Notes under the pieces: generated by a model
Seen by the model: the letters and a program-made list of their open reading frames with translations, nothing else
Database searches by the model: none
What the model was told of the DNA's origin: nothing
Shown here: positions 18,785-27,112 of the stretch, in pieces
Position numbering within the stretch: position 1 is the stretch's first letter
How the letters are laid out: each line of letters opens with the position of its first letter
Position numbers and translations under genes: made by a program
NCBI GenBank assembly: GCA_963169055.1
Contig: CAUJFU010000312.1
Coordinates: 4,442 to 68,441 of the forward strand
Direction of reading: 5' to 3'
DNA length: 64,000 bases
DNA from: Myxococcota bacterium
Lineage (GTDB): Bacteria > Myxococcota_C > UBA6777

Positions 18785-20614
18785 ATGCACACCCGTCTGT
18801 TCGCCTCTTTCGCGCTGTGTCTGGGTCTTCTCCTCGCACCCACCGCTTGCACAACGCTCATCGACCCAAACACCGTCTCGATCCAGATCCGACAACCGAC
18901 CGCCGAAACACAAGTGACAGGCTTTGCTTTGGTTGAGATCGATTCTAATCAAACACGCGAGATCAAAGAACTTCTGATCGGACTTCGCAGCCAGAAAGAA
19001 AACAAGCTGCTCAAGATCCTCCACCGCACCCAACCCGACCGATTCCCCTATCTTTACGAGTGGGATACCACCGCCGATCTTGACGGACCCTACGAGATCT
19101 TTGTCCAAGTCTTGCTCACAGGACAAACAGTCGCCCAAAAAGCCGTTGCACCCGTATGGATCGTCAACGGTCAAGCACGACTTCGCTTCAAAGAATGTCA
19201 ACAAGGCGCACTCATCCTCCGCGATCAAGTCAAACTCACCCTCGAATGGCTCGATACTCCACCCAACCTCCCCCCCACACCCGTCGAATTGTATGTCCAA
19301 GGCATCGCACAATCTCGCCTCGAAGGCCCACCCTACATCTTTGATGTGGATCTCTCCGCACTTCCGCACGCCACCGAAACCACCCTCTCTGCCGTCGTCT
19401 TGCGTGGACTCTATCGCGGAACCACCAGCCTTTGCACCGCTTACATCGATCGCCAAGGCCCCAAACTCCAATTCCTCTTTCCCGATGCGAACACCCAAAC
19501 GGTTCCCCTCCAATTCACCGCCCTTTTGGAGATCCAAGAAGACTTTGGCCTCAACAAGATCGAGATCCTCGCCACCGCACAAGGCCAACCACCCATCGTC
19601 GTTGGCACACGCAACGCCCCTCCATTTCAGATCAGCGTCGACCTCTCGGCCTTTCAACACCAACAAGCCATCACCCTCCAAGCTGTTGGAACCGACAACG
19701 TCGGAAATATCACCCCCGCCCCGCCCTCGCTCCAAGTCACCCTTGATGCCAACCCCCCCACCATCGAGATCCTTTCTCCTCAACCCAACGCCCCACACCT
19801 CGGGCGCATCCGCTTTGAAGCCCGCGCCCGTGACGAAGCTGGCCTCGCCTCGGTCGCCTTTTACCTCGAAGACGAAAAAGGCCAACGCCTCGACAACTTA
19901 CTCTTTCAAAAAGCCCCCATCACCTCCGATACCTTCCAAGCCGAAGTTCAAGCCGCGATATCCCTCTATGGCCCGGGAGAACGCCGCTTTGTGGTGATCG
20001 CCACCGACCAACACCAAAACCAGACCACCCAACGCCTCACCTTTTTGATCGGCTGCCTACGCGATGCCGATTGCCCCGCCCAAAACCCTCCCTACCAATG
20101 TCGCGGAAACCGCTGTCTTATCCCCGAAAAACTGGGGGGGCCCTGCGATTACGACTTCTCTTGCGAAGGCGACCTCCTTTGCACTCGTCGGGGCATCACT
20201 TGGTGCGCCAAAGAAAAACTCGGCATCTGCCGCCAATCCTGCCTCAGCCGAAACGACTGCCCCAACGGATACTTTTGCTTGATCGACGGCGGAAAAGGCG
20301 TTTGCTTCCCCGGGGATCCATGCAGCCCCTTTACCGCCAACTGCGCAAGCAACGAACAATGCGCTCCTTGGGGCAAAGACTCCTTCGTCTGCTTGCCCGT
20401 AGGGGGCGGCAGCGAAGGCTCGCCCTGCACGCCTCTTAGCTGCGACGCCTCCAAAGGCTGCCAACGTGGGTACGCTTGCCTTTCCTCTGGAAACAGCGGT
20501 GTCTGCAAGCGCCTCTGCGATCAAGACTATCCCTCCCGCGATTGCACCAACCGTAGCTGCGTCACGTTCCCTCTACGCGACGGACAAACCAACAAGATCG
20601 GCTATTGCCGCTAA
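18785..20614 (+). CDS. secreted Ig-like/Cys-rich protein, paralogue of 14863 gene
   Basis: 609 aa. The ATG at 18785 has GAGG upstream and starts a signal peptide MHTRLFASFALCLGLLLAP followed by TAC; the Cys suggests lipid attachment, though Pro at -3 is unusual for a lipobox. Ig-like modules (DRQGPKLQFLFP, DANPPTIEILSP) run to about residue 420. A Cys-rich end follows (CLRDADCPAQNPPYQC, LGGPCDYDFSCEGDLLC, SCLSRNDCPNGYFC). Closing IGYCR parallels YGVCQ of the paralogue. Third gene of the 14863-20614 cluster, 11 nt after the MopE-like gene. Confidence 0.75.
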   Translation: MHTRLFASFALCLGLLLAPTACTTLIDPNTVSIQIRQPTAETQVTGFALVEIDSNQTREIKELLIGLRSQKENKLLKILHRTQPDRFPYLYEWDTTADLDGPYEIFVQVLLTGQTVAQKAVAPVWIVNGQARLRFKECQQGALILRDQVKLTLEWLDTPPNLPPTPVELYVQGIAQSRLEGPPYIFDVDLSALPHATETTLSAVVLRGLYRGTTSLCTAYIDRQGPKLQFLFPDANTQTVPLQFTALLEIQEDFGLNKIEILATAQGQPPIVVGTRNAPPFQISVDLSAFQHQQAITLQAVGTDNVGNITPAPPSLQVTLDANPPTIEILSPQPNAPHLGRIRFEARARDEAGLASVAFYLEDEKGQRLDNLLFQKAPITSDTFQAEVQAAISLYGPGERRFVVIATDQHQNQTTQRLTFLIGCLRDADCPAQNPPYQCRGNRCLIPEKLGGPCDYDFSCEGDLLCTRRGITWCAKEKLGICRQSCLSRNDCPNGYFCLIDGGKGVCFPGDPCSPFTANCASNEQCAPWGKDSFVCLPVGGGSEGSPCTPLSCDASKGCQRGYACLSSGNSGVCKRLCDQDYPSRDCTNRSCVTFPLRDGQTNKIGYCR

Positions 20615-20638
20615 ATGCGACTTCTGGAGGAACATTGC

Positions 20639-21754
20639 ATGAAACACCTGCTCATCGGCTTGCTCTTTTTTTCTCCGCCACTCTTTCTCTTGGCTTCTCC
20701 GCCCACCTCACGGCCTGTCTCTGCCCCCACAACGCTTGCTCTCCCCACGCTCCATCTTGCCCTTGCCACGAGCGGCTTTTTCCAAAAAGAACGCAACGCC
20801 TTGCGCTCGCTCTACCACAGTACCCAACATCCCGAAGAGCGCGCCATCCTCTCAGGGATGCACTGGCTTGCTTCCTATCTCGAAAGTGAAAAACGCTTTA
20901 CCGAAGGCTTCGCAGACTTTATCTGGATCATGAACGAACTGACACATTCTCCCCACCAACCCAAACGCACACAGCTCGCCAAACAACTGATCCTTCTCTC
21001 TTTTCAACGCGCTTTCCCCAAACTTCACACTATCTACTCGCCCGATCTAGCCGACAAATGGGGATACATCAGCCTTCTCCCTCTCCTCTACAAATACAAA
21101 CAAGATATCCGCCCCTATCTTCTCTTCCACAAAAAGCACTTCCCCAAAGAACTCCACACCACACAAAAAGTCCCTTATGAAGAAGCTGTCCAAAACAATG
21201 ATTACGATACGCTCGGAGATTATCTGATCGAAGAGTCCTTTCTTGACCTCCTGATGAAACGCTACCCCCAAAATCCTTTCTTTCTCCCCGTCAACGAATT
21301 CCCCGAACACGTCCGACTGCTCGACAAAGTGACCTTCCGCTACACCTTTGACAAAGATGAAGACGGATACCACAAGCAAAACTACTTCATCACACACATC
21401 GTGATGGCGATGAACCACTACGGAGAGAGCCCGATCCCCAACAACACGCCCTTGCTTCGGCGTGTTGGGGACTATCTCGAACGCGAACTGCCCACCGTCC
21501 GACACAAAGCCGATGACATCGACCTTTTGGCCGAATTCCTTTACTGCCTAAAAGCTCTTCAACGCCCCCAAACCCCCACCTACCGCGAAGCCATCCAATA
21601 CCTCTTGCGCTCTCAACACAAAGACGGCTCGTGGGGAACCCAAAAAGAACTCCAAGGAAACACTTACGATGCGATGCACCCCACATGGACAGTGATCACA
21701 GCCCTCGGCTACCATGTCCACCCGCTTCCCTCCCCCGCCAAACGCTCCCCATAA
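20639..21754 (+). CDS. secreted protein with squalene-cyclase/prenyltransferase-like repeat
   Basis: 371 aa with an N-terminal signal (MKHLLIGLLFFSPPLFLLAS). A ribosome site TGGAGG precedes the ATG. Near residue 325 it has AIQYLLRSQHKDGSWG, a QW-type motif found in alpha-alpha toroid proteins (prenyltransferase, squalene cyclase, complement-like thioester proteins). Nothing indicates catalysis: the Asp-rich cyclase motif is absent. It may be a binding toroid. It lies 24 nt after the Cys-rich lipoprotein gene, so it probably belongs to the same operon. Confidence 0.6.
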   Translation: MKHLLIGLLFFSPPLFLLASPPTSRPVSAPTTLALPTLHLALATSGFFQKERNALRSLYHSTQHPEERAILSGMHWLASYLESEKRFTEGFADFIWIMNELTHSPHQPKRTQLAKQLILLSFQRAFPKLHTIYSPDLADKWGYISLLPLLYKYKQDIRPYLLFHKKHFPKELHTTQKVPYEEAVQNNDYDTLGDYLIEESFLDLLMKRYPQNPFFLPVNEFPEHVRLLDKVTFRYTFDKDEDGYHKQNYFITHIVMAMNHYGESPIPNNTPLLRRVGDYLERELPTVRHKADDIDLLAEFLYCLKALQRPQTPTYREAIQYLLRSQHKDGSWGTQKELQGNTYDAMHPTWTVITALGYHVHPLPSPAKRSP

Positions 21755-21789
21755 ACCGCGACATCTATCCCTTCGGCGTCACGCATTTG

Positions 21790-21930
21790 GCCAAAAACCC
21801 CCGTGTTCGCACCCGTCCAAGCGAGAGCGTCGCCAATATGAAAAACAGTGATCTGTTCGCCAATACGGGGTCAAGGGGCGACAGTCCCTTGCGGGGCGTG
21901 GGGTGGAACCCCACCAAACAAACCCAACCG
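21790..21930 (+). repeat. dispersed structured element, family A copy
   Basis: Full copy between two convergent genes. Outer arms CCGTGTTCGC and GCCAATACGGGG, then hairpin AAGGG...CCCTT, then hairpin GTGGGGT-GGA-ACCCCAC. The last stem has T-A where most copies have C-G, so pairing is kept. Confidence 0.85.
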
Positions 21931-21941
21931 TGTGGGCCTTA

Positions 21942-22835
21942 TCAAGACAAAAACAAATCCGTCGAAAGATAACGATCGCCTCGGTCACAAACGATCGACA
22001 CGATCACAGCATCAGAGACTTTCTCTGAGATCGCAAAAGCCGCTGCCATCGCTCCTCCCGACGAAACGCCCGCAAAGATGCCTTCTTTTTCGGCCAACAA
22101 CCGCGCAAATCGATACGCTTCTTCTTGGGTGACATCCAACATCTGATCCACTCGCTTGGGATCGAAGATCTTGGGCAGATAGGCTTCTGGCCAACGCCGA
22201 ATCCCCGGGATCTGCGCACCTTCTGTGGGCTGCACACCGACGATCTGAATCGCAGGGTTTTTCTCTTTCAAAAAGCGAGAAGTTCCCATAATCGTTCCCG
22301 TCGTTCCCATCGAGCTCACAAAGTGCGTCACCTGTCCCCGCGTGGCTTCCCAGATCTCGGGACCTGTCGTCTCATAATGCGCACGCGGATTATCGGGATT
22401 CGAGAACTGATCCAACACGATCCCTTCGCCGCGTTCCTGCATCGCCAACGCCAGATCACGCGCTCCCTCCATGCTTTCTTTTGCCGTCACCAAGATCAAC
22501 TCCGCACCAAACGCCTTCATCGTTGCACGCCGCTCAATGCTCGCATTTTCCGGCATGATCAAGATCATCCGATAGCCCTTCATCGCCGCTGTCATCGCCA
22601 ACGCGATCCCCGTGTTTCCGCTCGTCGCCTCGATCAACGTATTCCCCGGTTTGATCTCCCCCCGTTCTTCCGCTCGTTGAATCATGCTCAAGGCTGGCCG
22701 ATCTTTCACCGAACCCGCAGGATTGTTCCCTTCCAACTTCGCCAAGATCACATTGTTGTTCTTGATCTCCAAGTGCTTGACTTGCACCAACGGCGTTTTC
22801 CCCACCGTATCCACCAACGTCTCAAAATGTCTCAT
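21942..22835 (-). CDS. cysM: cysteine synthase B (O-acetylserine sulfhydrylase)
   Basis: PLP enzyme making cysteine from O-acetylserine (or O-phosphoserine) and a sulfur donor. 297 aa. The PLP lysine is Lys44 in NPAGSVKDRPA; the substrate loop is EATSGNTG and the phosphate loop SSMGTTGTIMG. EGAQIPGIRRWPEAYLP is a CysM-type rather than CysK-type signature. The start at 22835 (MRHFETL) has AAGGA upstream and is preferred to the longer frame. Stand-alone gene. Confidence 0.93.
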   Translation of the reverse strand: MRHFETLVDTVGKTPLVQVKHLEIKNNNVILAKLEGNNPAGSVKDRPALSMIQRAEERGEIKPGNTLIEATSGNTGIALAMTAAMKGYRMILIMPENASIERRATMKAFGAELILVTAKESMEGARDLALAMQERGEGIVLDQFSNPDNPRAHYETTGPEIWEATRGQVTHFVSSMGTTGTIMGTSRFLKEKNPAIQIVGVQPTEGAQIPGIRRWPEAYLPKIFDPKRVDQMLDVTQEEAYRFARLLAEKEGIFAGVSSGGAMAAAFAISEKVSDAVIVSIVCDRGDRYLSTDLFLS

Positions 22836-23104
22836 CCACACGCATCCTTTCTTTGACGGCTTTTTTTTGCGGCACTCCCGAGCGCCCACACCTCCAACCT
22901 CAGGAGAAACGCTCTATTTCGCACCTTTCCACTTCAAGCACAACCACCGCCACCCTACACATACCGCCGTGATCGCGCAATAACGGCCATATCCGACCCT
23001 CACCTCAAACCTCTGAACGTCTGTCGCGCTCTGGCACACTCCTACGCTACCCTCGCCAACGAAAAGCGTCCTTGAAAAAGCGAATGAGAGAAGGGAGAAC
23101 TTTT

Positions 23105-25018
23105 ATGGCCAAGATCCGCAGCTTTTACCGATGTGGCGAATGCCAAGCCGAACACAGCAAATGGTTGGGTCGTTGCCCCACCTGCGGCGCATGGAACAGC
23201 ATGAAAGAAGAAACCAACGATCCCCGCGCTATGGGTTCTTTCGGCTTTGGTGGGCAAGCCCGCAGCACCAAACGCCAAGCCACAGAAAATGCCCCGCTCA
23301 AAGTCAGCGAGATCGCCGCCCACACCTACGAACGCATCCCCCTTGCCATGCCCGAGATGAGCCGTGTCCTCGGAGGGGGCTTGGTTCCGGGTTCGCTGAT
23401 CCTTGTAGGGGGCGATCCCGGGATCGGAAAATCAACCCTTCTCTCCCAAGTATCGGGCATGATCGCAGATGCTGTCGGTTCTGTTCTCTATCTCTCAGGC
23501 GAAGAAAGCGTCTACCAAGTCAAAATGCGCGCAGAACGCCTTGGCGTCGGCGACAAAGAAGTCTATCTCCTCAGCGAAACCAATCTCGAACTGGCCATCG
23601 AGCACGTCAAAAGCCTCCAACCCAAGGCTCTGATCGTCGACTCCATCCAAACCGTCTACCTCCCCTCCATCCCCTCTAGCGCAGGCAGCATCACCCAAGT
23701 CCGCGAATGTGCCGCCCGTCTCATGCAACTCGCCAAAGTCCGCAATATCCCCGTGATCATGGTCGGACACGTCACCAAAGAAGGCTCGATCGCTGGCCCC
23801 CGTGTCCTCGAACACATCGTCGATACCGTCATCTATCTCGAAGGCGATCGTTTCCATTCTTTCCGTCTGTTGCGCGCACAAAAAAACCGCTTCGGCTCCA
23901 CCAACGAAGTCGGTGTCTTCGAGATGCGCGAAGAAGGCATGATCGAAGTCCCCAACCCCAGCGCTAGTTTTCTTTCAGGACACCACGAAAACACCAGCGG
24001 GGCGGCCATCGCCGTCAATATGGAAGGCACACGCAGTATCCTTGTAGAACTCCAAGCCCTCGTCAGCCAAAGCGGGTTCAGTCAACCCCGCCGCACCGCC
24101 AACGGGATCGATCTCAACCGCCTCCACATGGTCCTCGCCGTCCTCGGAAAACGCGTCGGTATCCAGATGGACGACCAAGATATCTTCGTCAACGTCGTCG
24201 GTGGACTCCGCTTGCGCGAACCCGCCAACGACCTCGCTCTGGCCGCTGCCATCGCCTCCAGCTTTTTTGAGCGCGTCCTCCCCAGAGACCTCGCTCTCGT
24301 CGGAGAGATCGGCCTCGGCGGCGAAGTCCGCCCCGTATCCCAACTCGACAAACGCCTCAACGAAGCCGCCAAACTCGGCTTTACGCGCTGCCTTGTACCT
24401 CTCTCTGCAACACCTCCCCCTCACGCCGAAGGCATCGAAGGAATCCCCGTCCGCACACTCACCGACGCGCTCCAGATCCTCTTTGAAGGCAACGAACACA
24501 CCACTCCGTTGCGTTTCGCCACCGCCGCAAGCCCCGATGCTCCACAAACATCGCATCACACCCCCTCCGCCCCTCGAAAAAGCCGATACGCCGAGCGTTA
24601 CCACAAACGCAAAGCACCACCAGAACAAGACCCCAACGCCCCTTACGAACAACCTCTCCCTCCTCTTGACGAAGACAGCCTCCAAGGTTGGAACGGACAG
24701 CCCTTCGCCGAAGATCCCGCCTATTGGCCGACTTCGCACCCAAAAGACGATGCACCCGCGTGGTTCGACGACCAAGCCTCTAACCCTCCGCCTTACCATC
24801 ACCCCGATGAAGACGAAGCCTCCGCTTCTCCGCCCTATCACCACCACGACGAGCGCGAGGATCTCCGCTCCTCGGCCTCTCGCCCACGCACAACCCACTC
24901 CGACCGCAACGAAGCACCCCGCAGCACGCCCCACCGCACTCGCCGCCCTGCTTCCGCTTCTTCCTCCGCTCCCGCTGCCTCCCATACACCCGCCACCCGC
25001 AACGGCACAAAAAAATAA
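23105..25018 (+). CDS. radA: DNA repair protein RadA with long disordered C-terminal tail
   Basis: Branch-migration ATPase of recombinational repair. 637 aa against about 450 in the family. Residues 1-460 are standard: N-terminal zinc finger CGEC...CPTC, Walker A GGDPGIGKSTLL near 103, the RadA-specific KNRFGS near 260 and the Lon-like C-terminal domain (DLALVGEIGLGGEVRPV). The remaining roughly 170 residues are an extension rich in Pro, His, Asp, Ser and Arg (e.g. PPYHHPDEDEASASPPYHHH) with no predicted fold. The start at 23105 has GGGAGA and MAKIRSFY is the family N-terminus; an upstream TTG-type extension is rejected. The tail is in frame and uses the same codon habits as the core, so it is unlikely to be a frameshift. 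Confidence 0.95.
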   Translation: MAKIRSFYRCGECQAEHSKWLGRCPTCGAWNSMKEETNDPRAMGSFGFGGQARSTKRQATENAPLKVSEIAAHTYERIPLAMPEMSRVLGGGLVPGSLILVGGDPGIGKSTLLSQVSGMIADAVGSVLYLSGEESVYQVKMRAERLGVGDKEVYLLSETNLELAIEHVKSLQPKALIVDSIQTVYLPSIPSSAGSITQVRECAARLMQLAKVRNIPVIMVGHVTKEGSIAGPRVLEHIVDTVIYLEGDRFHSFRLLRAQKNRFGSTNEVGVFEMREEGMIEVPNPSASFLSGHHENTSGAAIAVNMEGTRSILVELQALVSQSGFSQPRRTANGIDLNRLHMVLAVLGKRVGIQMDDQDIFVNVVGGLRLREPANDLALAAAIASSFFERVLPRDLALVGEIGLGGEVRPVSQLDKRLNEAAKLGFTRCLVPLSATPPPHAEGIEGIPVRTLTDALQILFEGNEHTTPLRFATAASPDAPQTSHHTPSAPRKSRYAERYHKRKAPPEQDPNAPYEQPLPPLDEDSLQGWNGQPFAEDPAYWPTSHPKDDAPAWFDDQASNPPPYHHPDEDEASASPPYHHHDEREDLRSSASRPRTTHSDRNEAPRSTPHRTRRPASASSSAPAASHTPATRNGTKK

Positions 25019-25408
25019 CCCCGCTGTGATAACACAAACCTTTCGCATCTGGTTTGCTCTTGTGGGGCTTTGCCCCACGCCCCACAAGGGAGCGCAGCTC
25101 CCTTGACCCCTTGTTGGCGGAACAAACAGAGGTTTTTCACACCAATAACGGCTCCGCTTGGGCTATTGCGAACACGGCTTTTTGATACTTTTGGCTTGAA
25201 ACAGCACTTCGGACTGGCGTATTCTCCTTCTGCGTTGGGGGTTTTCATTTCGGCAACCCTCGCCCGCGACAGATTGAAACGGTCTGATCACACGAACCGG
25301 TGGGACTGGTGACGATAGGAAAGCCGCAGCATCCGCGATATTCAAATCTCCGCCTGTCCTCCTTATTCTATCGGTCGCCACGATCAGCTTTCGACGGAAA
25401 GAGACAAA
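25019..25408. other. intergenic region radA to three-repeat protein
   Basis: Holds a family A element (25055-25187, minus). The 200 bp beyond it has no recognised gene; a loosely -10-like TATTCT sits near 25366, but no matching -35 was seen. Confidence 0.5.
25055..25187 (-). repeat. dispersed structured element, family A copy
   Basis: Full copy, minus orientation. Hairpin GTGGGGC-AAA-GCCCCAC and hairpin AAGGGAGC-TGC-GCTCCCTT (both read on the minus strand), with the outer arm AAAAAGCCGTGTTCGC at its 3' coordinate end. Confidence 0.85.
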
Positions 25409-26251
25409 ATGAGAATTCTTTTATTGATCAGCTTGTTATCGATGTTTTCGATGCCGGCACAAGCAGCCAGCGTCAAGATCAAAAATTGCGGAGCCAGAGA
25501 GATGTCCGCCATCGTGTACAACCACAACGACAAAGTATACATGATCGGAAGCGACGGAAAAACCATCCTGCCCGGCCAAACGCACCAACTCAACTGCAAA
25601 GGTGCAACCTGCCACGTCAAAATCGACGGCCATCTCTCAAAAAACATCCCAAGCGGAGAATATCACATCAGGCATGACCTCCGATCCACCCGCCCTGAAC
25701 TAGTGAGAGGCTTTTCTTGTCATGTGTCCGCAAAATCAACGATCCGAATCGTCAATTGTAGCACAAAGTCCGTTCATATCGCTGTGTTTAACCAATTGGA
25801 TCTCATCCGCACGATCCCCATCACACAACAAACCCTTACGTCCAAGGCCCAACACACCTATTTTTGCCACGGAGAGGCTTGTTGGGTCAAGCTTGCTGGC
25901 AAGCTTCTTTCAGAAGCAAAACATGGCAGCCTCTATCTGGTTTGGCCGAACACAACAAGCACACCGCAATTGATCAAAGCCATTCGATGCCCAGAACCTC
26001 TTCCCCAACCCACCATCGTCAACGTCAAAAACTGCACGATCCCACCCATCTTCGTTTTCTATAAAAAATTCAACGGATCCGAAATACAACAAAAAATCGG
26101 GTACAACAAAACCGTCCAGTTCAAATGCCTAAGCAAAACCTGCTACCTTCGCGGTCCGTTTGGAACGCGCAGCAGCGTCCAAGCAGGCAATTACCGCGTC
26201 TACAAAAACGGAGCAACCACCGAATTTGGGCCAGATGCCCCCTGTCGATAA
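25409..26251 (+). CDS. secreted Cys-containing protein with three internal repeats
   Basis: 280 aa. Signal peptide MRILLLISLLSMFSMPAQA, predicted cleavage after residue 19. The mature protein is three tandem modules of about 80-90 residues (near 20-105, 108-195 and 200-280). Each starts with a strand ending in V-K/V-NC and has a middle C-x4-C pair (NCKGATCHVK, FCHGEACWVK, KCLSKTCYLR) and a final G-x-Y. Four cysteines per module would form two disulfides. No known family recognised. Codon habits differ from neighbours: Lys and Glu before Ile are sometimes AAA/GAA (KKF, EIQQKIG) where the rest of the window uses AAG/GAG, hinting at recent acquisition. Confidence 0.65.
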   Translation: MRILLLISLLSMFSMPAQAASVKIKNCGAREMSAIVYNHNDKVYMIGSDGKTILPGQTHQLNCKGATCHVKIDGHLSKNIPSGEYHIRHDLRSTRPELVRGFSCHVSAKSTIRIVNCSTKSVHIAVFNQLDLIRTIPITQQTLTSKAQHTYFCHGEACWVKLAGKLLSEAKHGSLYLVWPNTTSTPQLIKAIRCPEPLPQPTIVNVKNCTIPPIFVFYKKFNGSEIQQKIGYNKTVQFKCLSKTCYLRGPFGTRSSVQAGNYRVYKNGATTEFGPDAPCR

Positions 26252-26316
26252 ACAATTCTTCGGATGCAATGGTGTGCGCCTTCTGCGTGAACCCAATTTT
26301 TTTGAGATCGCAAGAC

Positions 26317-26401
26317 TTCGCCCATCTATCCGCCTTTTGACAACACGCAAACAACACCTTGCCCATCTATCCGCCTTTTGACAACACGCAAACAACACCA
26401 A
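26317..26401 (+). repeat. tandem duplication of about 40 bp
   Basis: The unit beginning GCCCATCTATCCGCCTTTTG and ending CGCAAACAACACC is present twice back to back in the gap between two convergent genes. Confidence 0.9.
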
Positions 26402-26427
26402 CAGACGTCCTACAAAAAGCGAACCCC

Positions 26428-26736
26428 TCAGCCTTTTTCTTGCCAAGCAGCGGCGTGGTACAAGATCGAATACACACCCGCAAGCATCTTTTCACGCGCC
26501 GAAGCATTGGCGGTGTGGATGACGATCTTCGGAGGCCGAAAGCCCCGCACGATCACAGCTTCTTCGATCCATAACACCACATCGTAGCCCGTTCCTCTCG
26601 TATCATCGCCAAGATCGTGATCAAGGCTGATCTCTTCAACAGCACCGCTCTCCAACAACGTGATCGCTTGATCAGGCCAATACACACGCACCCATCCCTC
26701 GGGCGTGGGGCGCTCATCATCCAAATAAACCCGCAT
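26428..26736 (-). CDS. cyclic-phosphate-processing receiver-domain protein
   Basis: 102 aa single-domain protein. The pattern MRVYLDDERPTPEGW, then ISLDHDLGDD, then GYDVVLWIEE, PPKIVIHTANASAREKM matches the family described as a cyclic-phosphate-processing receiver domain (cPRec-like), a receiver-fold protein predicted to act on cyclic phosphate ends of RNA or nucleotides; the HxxN and paired-Asp residues are kept. The start is placed at MRVYLDD (26736); a frame reading MKSEAD just upstream arises from a tandem duplication that includes the start region. Convergent with the three-repeat protein. Confidence 0.7.
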   Translation of the reverse strand: MRVYLDDERPTPEGWVRVYWPDQAITLLESGAVEEISLDHDLGDDTRGTGYDVVLWIEEAVIVRGFRPPKIVIHTANASAREKMLAGVYSILYHAAAWQEKG

Positions 26737-26800
26737 ATCCGCCTCCGACTTCATCCAAATAAACCCGCATATCCGCCTCCAACTTCATCCAAATAAACCC
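26720..26800 (-). repeat. tandem duplication of the receiver gene 5' end
   Basis: About 2.3 copies of a 33-bp unit containing CATCCAAATAAACCCGCATA. On the minus strand each copy reads ADMRVYLDE, so the beginning of the receiver gene has been duplicated upstream of itself. Confidence 0.85.
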
Positions 26801-27112
26801 AAGCCACGCAACAAACAAAACCCCCGCGTTCGCGCTGCTTCTCGCGGCAGAGTCGCCTGTGTAAAAAAACCTCTGTGTACCCCGCCAATACGGGGTCAAG
26901 GGGCGACAGTCCCTTGCGGGGCGTGGGGTGGCACCCCACAAAGACCAACCCACAAAAACCAGCCCACAAAAGCCAGCCCACAAAGACCAACCCACAAAAG
27001 CTAACCCACAAAAGCTAACCCACGCCTCCTTGCGTTCGGCACGCCCTTTCAAGCATGTTGTAGAGGCTATTCCAGCCAAGCCGATCACCACACCCACGCG
27101 GAGAACTGGCCG
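26737..27112. other. divergent intergenic region with duplication and family A element
   Basis: Contains the partial tandem copies of the receiver gene's first codons (26720-26800), a family A copy (26821-26946) and a run of short repeats CCCACAAAAGC/CCCACAAAGACC (26935-27025) built from the end of that element. Confidence 0.7.
26821..26946 (+). repeat. dispersed structured element, family A copy
   Basis: Full copy. Last hairpin GTGGGGT-GGC-ACCCCAC again has the T-A pair. Its final CCCACAAAGACC is reiterated several times downstream. Confidence 0.85.

Noticed and set aside
21790-21930. Family A as a Rho-independent terminator
   Set aside because: The stems are not followed by a U-run in the transcribed sense; only an A-run follows, and copies also lie in divergent gaps.
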